A stretch of DNA of 48,395 nucleotides from Bacteroidia bacterium (GTDB taxonomy: Bacteria; Bacteroidota; Bacteroidia; Bacteroidales; JAPLDU01): positions 1 through 48,395 of the forward strand of contig JAPLDU010000052.1 in NCBI GenBank assembly GCA_026391255.1. The letters are read 5' to 3'. A program made the position numbers and the translations under genes. The first letter of the stretch is position 1. Each line of letters starts with the position of its first letter. Under the pieces are notes generated by a model. It did not search any database and was not told where the DNA came from. It saw only the letters and a program-made list of their open reading frames with translations. Positions 34,126 to 44,100 of the stretch are shown here, in pieces.

Positions 34126-37100
34126 ATGAAGCATCTTCACTTCCATTATAAGAAACCATTACTGGGACTGGTATTATTTCTGGTATTAGCGGGAATATAC
34201 AGCTATTCGAACCTCAAAACCGGCCTGTTCCCCGATATTACTTTCCCGAAAATAAAAGTGATTGCGGATGCCGGGCAGCAACCGGTGGACAAAATGATGG
34301 CTGCAGTGACCATTCCTTTGGAAAACAGCATCAGGCGGACAGAAGGACTGGATTATATTCACAGCACTACCAGCAGGGGCAGTTGCGAGATATCCGTGTA
34401 CCTCGCATGGGGCACTGATGTAGACGAAGCCCGGCTGCAGATCGAATCATTCATAAACCAGGCAAAAGAGAATTTGTTACCGGGTACAGAGGTCAGTGTC
34501 GAAAAGATGAATCCATCCATCCTGCCGGTCATGGGTTTTTCGCTGGAAGGTAAGCGTTCACAGATTGAACTTAAAAAAATTGCATTATTGCAGATAAAAC
34601 CATTCCTGGCCGCCACCCCCGGAGTTTCAGATGTAGTCGTGACCGGAGGAAAGACTAAGGAATACCAGGTGATTCTCAATCCTGAAAAGTTATCGGAACT
34701 GGGCATTTCACCCCGGCAGATCGCCGATGTAATTGAAAATTCCCAGGTATTGAAATCCAACGGATACATCAGCGATCACGACCGCCTTTACCTCACTCTC
34801 ACCGATAATGCCATCGTTAATCTGACCGGCCTTGAAAATCTGGTCATCAGGAATACACCACAGCGTGAAATCCGGTTAAAAGACATTGCCCTGGTAAAGA
34901 TTGGGGAAATGAAAGAATATGTAAAAATCAATGCCAACGGGAAAGATGTGCCTCTTATCGCTGTGGTCAAACAACCTGATGCTAACCTGATAGAAGTCAA
35001 CACAGGAGTACTTCAAAAGGTGAAAGAGCTTGAAAAAATACTGCCTTCCGATGTCAGACTGCGGCCTTTTTATCTGCAGGCCGATTTTGTAAACGACAGT
35101 GTAAAAAGCATCAAGGATGTTCTCTGGATCGGACTGGTTCTTTCTATCATAGTGGTCATCATTTTCCTGAGGTCAATGCGGTCAAGTTTTGCCGTCGGAC
35201 TAACCATACCGGCTTCACTGGCATTGACCCTGGTTGTTCTGTATTCGGCAGGTTATACGTTTAACATTATGACCCTTGGCGCAATTGCAGCCGCCATGGG
35301 ACTTATGATTGATGATGCAGTAATTGTAGCCGAACAAATCCACCGAAGCAGCGAGGAACAACCGGATGAGCCAATGCCGTCGGTGATCAGCAAAGCCATA
35401 CATTATCTGCTCCCTGCCCTGGTCAGTTCATCCCTTGCCACTATTGTAATTTTCATTCCATTTGTATTGATGAGCGGTGTTGCCGGAGCTTATTTTAAGG
35501 TACTGGCATTTACTATGATCATTGCACTCGCATCTTCATTTTTCGTGACCTGGTTAGTATTGCCCTTATTTTTCCTGATTTTCCCAAACAGAAAAAATCC
35601 AAAACCAATTAAAACCATTGAAAATAAAGGCGCCTGGATATCATGGATCATCCACAGGTGGTATATCAGCCTGGCATTTGCGGTGGCATGTATAGCTATT
35701 ATTTACATTTTACCGCAACGAATGCCCTCCGGGTTTCTGCCGGAAATGGACGAAGGCGGCATTGTGCTTGATTACAGCAGCCCGCCCGGGACTACTCTTG
35801 AAGAAACAGATCTCATGCTCCGGAAAGTGGATAAAATTTTGCAACAAATACCCGAAGTAGAGAGTTTCAGCCGCAGGACCGGCACACAGATGGGATTTTT
35901 TATTACCGAACCAAACACCGGTGATTATCTCATTCAACTGAAGAAAAAACGGGAAAATACTACCGATGATGTATCGGATGTAATCAGGAAGAAAATTGAG
36001 GCTTCAATACCTGAATTAAGGGTGGATTTCGGGCAGGTGATCGGCGATATGCTCGGAGATCTGATGAGCAGTGTGCAACCGGTTGAAATTAAAGTATTCG
36101 GAGATAATAAAGAAAAACTGGAAACCATTTCCGTGCAGATAGCCGGCATTGTAGGCCAGGTAAAGGGAACAGCAGATGTGTTTGATGGCATTGTCATTGC
36201 CGGCCCTGAAATAAAAGTTGAACCAATGGTGGCTAAACTGGCGCAATTCGGGATTAATCCCTCAGATTTTCAGTTTCAGATGGAGACACAACTGGAAGGA
36301 AATGTGATCAGTTCTATCATGGAAAAAGAGCAGATGGTGAACGTTCGCATGATGTACCCGGGAGCACAACAACTTTCTCTTAATTCATTAAAAAAAGGAG
36401 ATATTTTATTACCCAATGGTCTACTTAAACCTGTCAATTCGGTAACCAACATTTATCTTGAAAAAGGTGTGGCAGAAATTGAAAGGGAAAACCAGAAAAT
36501 GATGGGAGTTGTCACAGCCCGCCTTAATAATCGTGACCTGGGAAGTACTTTGAAAGATATTCAGTCGGAAATCCGTAAAAAACTATCCCTGCCATCTGGT
36601 TACCATGTGGAGTTCGGCGGCTCATATGCCCAGCAACAACGGGCATTCAGTGAGTTGCTGACCATTCTTTTTATTGCCTGTTTGCTCGTTTTTATTGTAT
36701 TGCTGGTGATGTTCCGCGGTTTTATCATTTCATTATATATTATTGGCCTGGCTTTACTTGGTATTGCCGGCAGCCTGCTGGCTCTCTTTATTACCAAAAC
36801 TCCTTTAAATGTAGGCAGTTACACCGGTATTATCATGATTGTCGGCATCGTCGGGGAAAATGCTGTTTTCACCTGCCAGAAATACCTGCAGGCAAGGTTA
36901 AGTTTAAGTCCTGAACAAAGCATCAGGTCTGCCATTTCTGCCAGGTTGCGTCCTAACCTGATGACTGCATCCGCAGCTATTGTTGCATTGTTACCCCTGG
37001 CCCTGGGAATCGGCACCGGGTCGCAGATGCATCAGCCTTTGGCCATCGCTGTGATCGGAGGTTTCATATTTGCCCTGCCTTTATTATTGATTGTATTGCC

Positions 37101-37140
37101 AACCGTACTATCCTCAACCCACAGACATGATCCTAATTAA
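34126..37140 (+). CDS. RND-family efflux permease, orphan
   Basis: A 1004-residue inner-membrane proton-driven pump of the AcrB/MexB-like resistance-nodulation-division superfamily. It has the 1+5+1+5 helix layout with two large periplasmic loops (about 30-335 and 545-850). The N-terminus YSYSNLKTGLFPDITFPKI is typical. The proton-relay Asp pair is D396-D397 in MGLMIDDAVIVAEQI, and the second half has GIVGENAVFTCQKY in the matching position. Usual partners, a membrane-fusion protein and a TolC-like channel, are not adjacent, so substrate is unknown. The TAA stop is followed immediately by the S23 cassette arm. Confidence 0.9.
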   Translation: MKHLHFHYKKPLLGLVLFLVLAGIYSYSNLKTGLFPDITFPKIKVIADAGQQPVDKMMAAVTIPLENSIRRTEGLDYIHSTTSRGSCEISVYLAWGTDVDEARLQIESFINQAKENLLPGTEVSVEKMNPSILPVMGFSLEGKRSQIELKKIALLQIKPFLAATPGVSDVVVTGGKTKEYQVILNPEKLSELGISPRQIADVIENSQVLKSNGYISDHDRLYLTLTDNAIVNLTGLENLVIRNTPQREIRLKDIALVKIGEMKEYVKINANGKDVPLIAVVKQPDANLIEVNTGVLQKVKELEKILPSDVRLRPFYLQADFVNDSVKSIKDVLWIGLVLSIIVVIIFLRSMRSSFAVGLTIPASLALTLVVLYSAGYTFNIMTLGAIAAAMGLMIDDAVIVAEQIHRSSEEQPDEPMPSVISKAIHYLLPALVSSSLATIVIFIPFVLMSGVAGAYFKVLAFTMIIALASSFFVTWLVLPLFFLIFPNRKNPKPIKTIENKGAWISWIIHRWYISLAFAVACIAIIYILPQRMPSGFLPEMDEGGIVLDYSSPPGTTLEETDLMLRKVDKILQQIPEVESFSRRTGTQMGFFITEPNTGDYLIQLKKKRENTTDDVSDVIRKKIEASIPELRVDFGQVIGDMLGDLMSSVQPVEIKVFGDNKEKLETISVQIAGIVGQVKGTADVFDGIVIAGPEIKVEPMVAKLAQFGINPSDFQFQMETQLEGNVISSIMEKEQMVNVRMMYPGAQQLSLNSLKKGDILLPNGLLKPVNSVTNIYLEKGVAEIERENQKMMGVVTARLNNRDLGSTLKDIQSEIRKKLSLPSGYHVEFGGSYAQQQRAFSELLTILFIACLLVFIVLLVMFRGFIISLYIIGLALLGIAGSLLALFITKTPLNVGSYTGIIMIVGIVGENAVFTCQKYLQARLSLSPEQSIRSAISARLRPNLMTASAAIVALLPLALGIGTGSQMHQPLAIAVIGGFIFALPLLLIVLPTVLSSTHRHDPN

Positions 37141-37609
37141 TTTGAAAATTTGAAGATTTGAAAATTTGAAAATAAAGCAAAATCAATAATATTCGTAATT
37201 TATAATTATGAGAAATGATAAGAATAATTTGATTGTGAAGCTGACATTTGAGTTTGCTTTGAAAATCATTGAATATTCGGAGTTGCTTGAAAATAACAAG
37301 AAATATATTATTGCAAATCAATTACTGAAATCAGGAACATCAATAGGCGCAAATGTCAAAGAGGCTCAAAATGCAGAAAGCAAAGATGATTTTATTCATA
37401 AGATGAAGATTGCAGTAAAAGAAGCTGATGAAACTGAATATTGGTTAAATCTTTGCGAGATGTCATTCAAATATCCAAAAGATGAACAATTAATAGAAAA
37501 TCTTCATGTAATTATTAACATCCTTTCAAAAATAATCAGCACATCAAAATCTCATTAGACTAATCACTTACATCATTTCATTTTCAAATCTTCAAATTTT
37601 CAAATATTT
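37141..37609 (+). mobile_element. Putative S23 cassette with TTTGAA inverted arms, copy 2
   Basis: The left arm (37141-37173; TTTGAAAATTTGAAGATTTG, then more units) starts at the base after the RND stop; the inverted right arm is 37580-37609. It encloses only the S23 gene 37208-37558. The layout matches 22828-23281. Confidence 0.5.
37208..37558 (+). CDS. S23 four-helix-bundle protein, second copy
   Basis: A 116-residue paralogue of the protein at 22891, starting MRNDKNNLIVKLTFEFALKI, with the same core (LLKSGTSIGANVKEAQNAES, FIHKMKIAVKEADETEYWL). Same length with no gaps, about 28 substitutions by eye. Most substitutions are conservative, which suggests the protein is under selection and not simply debris. 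Both copies point the same way as the upstream gene. Function is unknown; RNA or nucleoprotein binding is inferred from the family origin in 23S rRNA intervening sequences. Confidence 0.9.
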   Translation: MRNDKNNLIVKLTFEFALKIIEYSELLENNKKYIIANQLLKSGTSIGANVKEAQNAESKDDFIHKMKIAVKEADETEYWLNLCEMSFKYPKDEQLIENLHVIINILSKIISTSKSH

Positions 37610-37635
37610 ATCTTGTTGCCTACTATTCAGAAATA

Positions 37636-39597
37636 ATGAAATTCAAGATCATTTCAGATTTTGTACCGACAGGTGATCAGCCGGAAGCCATTGAGCAGCT
37701 TGTCAAATCCGTTCAGAGCGGTGAGAAATACCAGGTGCTTCTTGGTGTGACAGGATCAGGGAAAACTTTTACCATTGCCAATGTCATTGAAAGGCTGCAG
37801 AGGCCCACGCTTGTCCTGAGCCATAACAAAACCCTCGCTGCCCAGCTTTACGGGGAATTCCGCATGTTTTTCCCCGATAACCGCGTAGAGTATTTTGTTT
37901 CATATTATGATTACTACCAGCCAGAGGCTTATTTACCTACCACTGATACCTACATTGAAAAAGACCTGTCCATCAACCAGGAAATTGAAAAACTCCGTCT
38001 CAGCACCAGTTCCTCTCTCCTCTCCGGCCGCCGGGATGTCATCGTGGTTTCTTCGGTTTCCTGTCTTTATGGAATAGGGAATCCGGAAGATTTTCACAAT
38101 AATACCATCTATCTGAAAAAAGGACAGCTCCTGAGCCGCAACCGATTCCTCATGCAATTGGTGGATAGCCTTTACTCAAGAAATGAGATTGATTTCCGTT
38201 ATGGTACATTCCGTGTAAAGGGTGATACAATAGATGTTTTTGTGGCTTATGGTGATTTTGCGTACCGTATCACTTTCTGGGGAGATGAGATTGAAGATAT
38301 AGAATCGTTCGAACCGGTGAACGGCCACAGCATCGAACATTATGAAGAAGCGTACATTTACCCGGCCAATATCTTTGTCACTTCAAAAGACAGGGTACAG
38401 GAAGCCATCCGACTGATACAGGACGACATGGTTCTCCAGGCGCAGTATTTCAGAGATACCGGCCGTCCGATCGAGTCGAAACGCATCGAGGAAAGGGTGA
38501 CTTACGATCTTGAGATGATCCGTGAACTGGGACATTGCCAGGGAATAGAGAATTACTCCCGGTATTTTGACGGTCGGCAACCGGGAGTAAGACCATTCTG
38601 CCTGCTCGATTATTTCCCGGATGATTTCCTCATGGTGATTGACGAAAGCCATGTGACACTACCCCAGATACGCGCCATGTACGGTGGCGACCACTCGCGT
38701 AAAATTAACCTGGTGGAATATGGGTTCCGGCTACCTGCCGCTCTTGATAACCGTCCCCTGAAATTTGAAGAATTTGAAACCCTCGCTCCCCAGCTGATTT
38801 ATGTAAGCGCTACTCCTGCCGATTATGAAATGGAAAAATGCCAGGGGGTGCTGGTTGAACAGCTTATTAGGCCCACCGGCCTTGTGGATCCTGCCATCGA
38901 AGTACGTCCGACATTGAACCAGATTGACGACCTGATTACCGAGATCAACAAAAGAACCACCCTGGATGAAAGAGTGCTGGTCACAACACTGACCAAACGT
39001 ATGGCCGAAGAGCTGTCGAAATACCTGTTGAAACTGAGCATACGATGCCGTTACATTCATTCTGACATTGACACGCTCGAAAGGGTGGAGATCATGGATG
39101 GATTGCGTAAGGGCAAATTTGATGTGCTGGTGGGCATTAACCTGTTACGCGAAGGACTTGACCTGCCGGAGGTTTCCCTGGTTGCCATACTGGATGCCGA
39201 TAAAGAAGGGTTTCTGCGTTCAGCCCGCAGCCTGACCCAGACTTCCGGCCGTGCAGCCCGCCACCTCAATGGCAGGGTCATCATGTATGCTGACCAGGTG
39301 ACTGCCTCCATGAAAAAAGCCATTGACGATACCAACTACCGAACCCCAAGACATATCGTGAAAGGTCATATGGATATGATGGGCAATAAACTGACGAAGG
39401 CCAAAGCATATGTAGAATCAGAGAATATTGATGTCGCTGCAGATCCCCTTCTGAAATACATGGATAAAAATGATATCAGAAAGGCCATTGACAGGACAAA
39501 GCAAGCGATGAAGAGCGCCGCTAAAGACCTTGATTTTATTGAAGCTGCACGGTTACGGGACGAAATGTTTGCGCTGGAGAAATTACTTAAAGAGTGA
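37636..39597 (+). CDS. uvrB: Excinuclease ABC subunit B
   Basis: A 653-residue helicase-like subunit of nucleotide excision repair. Walker A GVTGSGKT at 37-44, the damage-probing hairpin region YYDYYQPEAYLP, helicase motif II DESH, motif VI QTSGRAARH, and a C-terminal UVR motif (DLDFIEAARLRDEM) for UvrA/UvrC contact. The start MKFKIISDFVPTGDQPEAIE is canonical. It lies 26 nt after the S23 cassette and appears monocistronic; uvrA and uvrC are not in the window. Confidence 0.97.
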   Translation: MKFKIISDFVPTGDQPEAIEQLVKSVQSGEKYQVLLGVTGSGKTFTIANVIERLQRPTLVLSHNKTLAAQLYGEFRMFFPDNRVEYFVSYYDYYQPEAYLPTTDTYIEKDLSINQEIEKLRLSTSSSLLSGRRDVIVVSSVSCLYGIGNPEDFHNNTIYLKKGQLLSRNRFLMQLVDSLYSRNEIDFRYGTFRVKGDTIDVFVAYGDFAYRITFWGDEIEDIESFEPVNGHSIEHYEEAYIYPANIFVTSKDRVQEAIRLIQDDMVLQAQYFRDTGRPIESKRIEERVTYDLEMIRELGHCQGIENYSRYFDGRQPGVRPFCLLDYFPDDFLMVIDESHVTLPQIRAMYGGDHSRKINLVEYGFRLPAALDNRPLKFEEFETLAPQLIYVSATPADYEMEKCQGVLVEQLIRPTGLVDPAIEVRPTLNQIDDLITEINKRTTLDERVLVTTLTKRMAEELSKYLLKLSIRCRYIHSDIDTLERVEIMDGLRKGKFDVLVGINLLREGLDLPEVSLVAILDADKEGFLRSARSLTQTSGRAARHLNGRVIMYADQVTASMKKAIDDTNYRTPRHIVKGHMDMMGNKLTKAKAYVESENIDVAADPLLKYMDKNDIRKAIDRTKQAMKSAAKDLDFIEAARLRDEMFALEKLLKE

Positions 39598-39962
39598 TGA
39601 GTTATGATCCGCCTGAGGCGGAATGAGTTATGAGTGTGATGTTGTGTTAATGTGATAATGTGATAATGTGATAATCTGCAATTGTTCAATTGTTGATTCC
39701 AATCCGAAAAGTGAACATTTTGGACTAAAGTCCTGTAACAAGTTGATTATCAATTGCCACTACTTTAAGGTGGCAAGTCATATCGCTGAAATATAGGGCT
39801 TTAGCCAAATTTGTTTCATAAATAAGTTCTTTTCGGAGCGGACTCATTGTTCGATTGTTCGTCCGCCTGAGGCGGAGTTCATTTATTCGAATGTTCGTAT
39901 ATTCGATTGTTGCACATCCTGATACCTGATACTTGATACCTGATACCTGATACCTGATACTA
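39598..39962. repeat. Mosaic of repeats between uvrB and the porP-like gene
   Basis: Micro-palindrome TCCGCCTGAGGCGGA at 39608-39622 (within GAGTTATGA words) and again at 39862-39876 (within ATTGTTCG words). TAATGTGATAATGTGATAA array near 39648-39675. A structured repeat at 39708-39846, homologous to 9386-9487 inverted, has hairpins GGACTAAAGTCC (39722-39733), GCCAC..GTGGC (39756-39774) and GGGCTTTAGCC (39796-39806). A GATACCTGATAC array closes the region (39919-39962). No gene. Confidence 0.8.
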
Positions 39963-39988
39963 ATATATCACTTCCCTTTTTCTAACGA

Positions 39989-41140
39989 CTAATCGAAGGA
40001 TGCTGTCGGAAATGAGAAAGGTTTTTTATCTTCATTATAAACAGGAGAAGTCGTTTTATAAATATTCCTGCTGGTAGTAATGGTATATTTTACAGTTAAC
40101 TCCATGGCACCCTGATAATTTGTTCCATAATGAAATCTTGATACATTAAAATCATAATTACCTAATATTGTCAACTGCCCTGCTGAGAAACCCAAATTAA
40201 AAAGTAAATCCCTGAAATTGTCGCCGCGGTAGTTGGCAAACTTGCTGTTTCTGGATCCCAGGCCCCAGATGAGATTGTAATTCCTGAGTTCAACACAGAC
40301 ATTAAAACCCATTATTCTCTCCTTTGTGATCGTTTTATCGAATACTTCATACCACTGCATATCTTCAAAATATTGATTGGTAGCTAAGTAGTAAATATGC
40401 AGGGGTACTTTTTTTAATACTATTCCAATTTCTGCGTGAAATTTGCAAATCGGGTTAATGGTGGTATTCTCATCATAAAAACTATCGCCAACTCTATTCT
40501 GGAATATCTCAGAAATACCAGCCGATAAAGCGAAGGATTCTTCAGGAACGTATAATAAAGTATTAACACCAAAAGGAATAGCAAGAACGTGATATGAATT
40601 GGCATGGTAAGGTTCGAAATTTGGCTTTGTAGGATCAAACACATAATTACCGGGGTCCCATTGATTATTAAAAGTCAGCTGATTAAACTCTATGTTCTTA
40701 TCAATGAAATCAAGCCCGGTGGCGCCGGAAACCGACCATACACACTTGGGAGTAAATAAACCGTTAATGTCATATTTTAATCCTACAACTGGATAAACGG
40801 AAGTGGAATTCAGATTGCCGTTGCCGGCCTGGTATTTTACAACTGATAATCCAACCGTTAGATCGAGAGGAATAATGACGTTTCTTCTTCTTTGCCATGG
40901 AATCTCAAAATACTTGCGGCCATCAAGGAAGGCAGACATGATCTTCACAGGTTGTCCGATATTAAACCATTGATTCCTGGTAGTGATCCCGAATCTCATA
41001 TTTTCGTAAAACATACCTGCATTGGCCGGATTTACCTCCAGCGGATTTGCACCTATCTGAGAAAAATGAATATCCTGGGCTTTTAATGCAAATGATATAT
41101 TAAAAATAAAATATATAAGAAGTAATTTATTAACTTTCAT
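39989..41140 (-). CDS. PorP/SprF-family type IX secretion membrane protein
   Basis: A 383-residue outer-membrane protein with signal peptide (cleavage after FALKA, before QDIHFSQ). Signature segments are QDIHFSQIGANPLEVNPANAG and RNQW near the N-terminus, followed by an amphipathic beta-strand barrel. PorP/SprF proteins pair with one giant T9SS substrate each, anchoring or exporting it. Here the giant SprB-like gene lies immediately upstream on the same strand (8 nt gap), so this is probably its dedicated partner. Confidence 0.9.
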   Translation of the reverse strand: MKVNKLLLIYFIFNISFALKAQDIHFSQIGANPLEVNPANAGMFYENMRFGITTRNQWFNIGQPVKIMSAFLDGRKYFEIPWQRRRNVIIPLDLTVGLSVVKYQAGNGNLNSTSVYPVVGLKYDINGLFTPKCVWSVSGATGLDFIDKNIEFNQLTFNNQWDPGNYVFDPTKPNFEPYHANSYHVLAIPFGVNTLLYVPEESFALSAGISEIFQNRVGDSFYDENTTINPICKFHAEIGIVLKKVPLHIYYLATNQYFEDMQWYEVFDKTITKERIMGFNVCVELRNYNLIWGLGSRNSKFANYRGDNFRDLLFNLGFSAGQLTILGNYDFNVSRFHYGTNYQGAMELTVKYTITTSRNIYKTTSPVYNEDKKPFSFPTASFD

Positions 41141-41148
41141 GACACTAA

Positions 41149-44100
41149 TTATTTAATTAATGTAATATTCCCTTTTTTGAAAATTCTCTGACCACTCCCG
41201 CAAATAGCGCTCAGATAATAATAAAATACCTGAACGTCCAGCACTTCATCGGTTCCACCCTTACTGCCATTCCAGGTAAATGAAATATCATTTGTCTCAT
41301 AGATACAATCTCCCCACACGTTATAAACCCTGAAATCAAGAAATATGATGTTATCAGAATGCTCTGCAAATAAAAAATCATTTATATTATCTCCGTTCGG
41401 AGAAAATGAATTGGGAATATCAACATAACATGGACATTCAGCCAGTCTGTCATCAACGGTAATGGTAGTAGTGCCGGTAAGTGCCCTGGTGCAACCTGCG
41501 GCATCAGTGACCGACATTAAACTATAAACAGTACTTACCGGGTAAGGTGCAACACAATAAGGAGGTATTTTTTCCAATAAATACCTGACCGTATGCGTCG
41601 CAAAATTTTCTGTAATATCATTCACCCCATCACCTAAAGTCACATTGAACGGGGGTGAACCAATCATAGAGATACATACATTGGGTATAATACAAGGACA
41701 AACAGAAGTATCTGAACAACAAAAGAAGGCATCAGGGGTCGGGTCAACTTTGACCAACGCTGAACTGCTGATATTAAATGGACATTGTTTTGTATTCGAA
41801 TCGCTCACAGTGATTATGCTATATGCAGTAGTCGAAGACGGTGAAACTTTAAATATCTTAGGAGAAGTGGTTATTCCGGATAAGATAATTGAAGGGTCAC
41901 CTAAGCCATCATCTATACTTACATTCCAGTTTGCAACCCCTGTAAGATCAAGAACCAGCATAATACTGTCGGATATACAGATCGGGTTTTTTTCTCCGGG
42001 CGCAATAATCAGAGAAGCGGTTGGTACAGTAACGGGATGAAAATTCAACGGGATGTTTAAAGGAATAGTATCAACACAACCATTTGTAATAAACCCGGTA
42101 ATCAGTATCAGACCCAGAGAAGGATTAACAGTAAAGCAACATGGCATGGTAATGCAGGACAATGTCACCGATTGAACATTATTATTTTGAGTATAAAAAA
42201 CCGTCCAGGGACCTGTTCCCGGCAGGTTTATGCAAACAGAAGCTTCTTCCTGTCCTTCACAGATGGTATCAGTAGTTATATCAGTTGCTAAAATAGTCTG
42301 CTGGTCAATTATGTGTACTTTAATACTGTCAGTAATGCCGACGTCACAGGATGCCGGGGTCGAATCCATAATATGTAACAGTACTACTTCAAAATAACCG
42401 GAAGTATTCGCAGGCAAAGGATTTTGAACGGGCATTTCATAAGGATTCTGAAATACCGGGCCTAACACGGGTTGTGGAGTGATTGTACCGCCAATAGGAT
42501 TTTCAATGCCCGGGGTGATGTAAAATGGGGGTGATCCGGTAAGTTCAACAGGGATAAAAACAACAGTGGGAAGTCCGCAGATATCTAATGAATCATCTTC
42601 AATATGTGCATCCGGAACCGGGTAAACGATCATCGGTCGCATCCCGCTGACAGAGCCGTTACAACCTGCCTGTGGCTCATTGGAATCTCCGACCGAATAA
42701 AGACTGAAAATATAAACATGTGGGAAAATCACTGTCGAATTAGCGGTAGGAAAATATTCAATATTTCCGGTATAAGTACATGTTGTGCCGATCTGGGTCA
42801 GGGGATTACAACCAGGCAGACCCGTGGATATATCAAAACAGGCAAAGTCAGGGTCAGGTAAAATTCCATCGCTGTATAAAAGATAAAACGGCGGAACTCC
42901 GTTGAACGTCAGATGAAGAATAATTGTGTCATCCTCACATGTCGTTCCGGGAACCGGTGAAGGTGGCAAGGTGGTTATGCTGTCAAGGATCGCTTCAGGA
43001 TTTGGTACAATGACTATGTTGCATGTATTAAAAAGCGGATTCCCCGGACAGGAAACTACGGAACCGAAAGAAATTTCAATTGAATTAATTGTCAGAGTAT
43101 AAATTGATGTCGGACAAATTGTTGAATTGCAATTGACTAACGGAGGAAGTGGCAGAAATACCATTTCATAACTATTCACCGTATTAATCGTATCAGAATA
43201 TGTGGTGGTTAAGGAAGAAGGCGGTGAAGCCTGGGAAACCGTGTAATTGACGGTATAAACCGTACCCGGTGCACCTATGACTGTTGCAGGCACACCAGGA
43301 TAAACAGAAAGGGAATCACAGCATATCTCAACCTGAGGATCATTGATTGTAACTGCAGGAACAGGGTAGATATTCAGATCACAGGTATCAGAAAGTGTGC
43401 AGGCATTGCAGGCTGGATCAGCTCCTGAAAAAGAGACACTCACCGAGTATTCGAGAGTATTAATTACATAAGGGACCCAGTAAGGAGCACCAGGTGAAAA
43501 AGTATATACGGGTGGATTAGGGACTACATAATTTGGCACATTCATTGTTAAAATCGGCCCGCCCGACGGGGTAATATTGTTACCCTGTAAGAATAAATCA
43601 ACTGTTTTACCAATATAGGAAACAGGAAAATGAACTGTAATCATATTTTCAGAAAGATCTGATGCACAATATGCTGTACCACAATTAATATTAATGGAAT
43701 CATTTGGTACAGTAATAATGATTGAATCAGTAACATTACAAAGGATTCCCTGTAACCCGGTAAAACTAACGGAATAATAATATGTTCCCGGACATAAGCA
43801 TGAAATATTTTGTAAATTAGAAATGAAAGCAGGATTAAAGTTATTTGTCCATTGAATTAAATATGGGGGTATTCCACCTGTGATATTCAGGTTTATCGAA
43901 CCATCACAGCATCCTGAATTTGAACAGTCATTATGTGTAGAACTTATAGTAATTTGAGTTGGTTCCTTGATTGTGTCAGTCAGGATGATCTGTGGGTATC
44001 CTGTTTGCGGGCAATTATTAAGATCATGTACATTTACTGAATAAATTCCTGCGCCAATACCAATCAAATCCCCAACAGTTGCATTAAACGGACACAGACA

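Noticed and set aside
41645-42040. Plus-strand ORFs inside the giant adhesin (also 42604-42861 and 44336-44608)
   Set aside because: Antisense to repeated modules of a long continuous coding frame.
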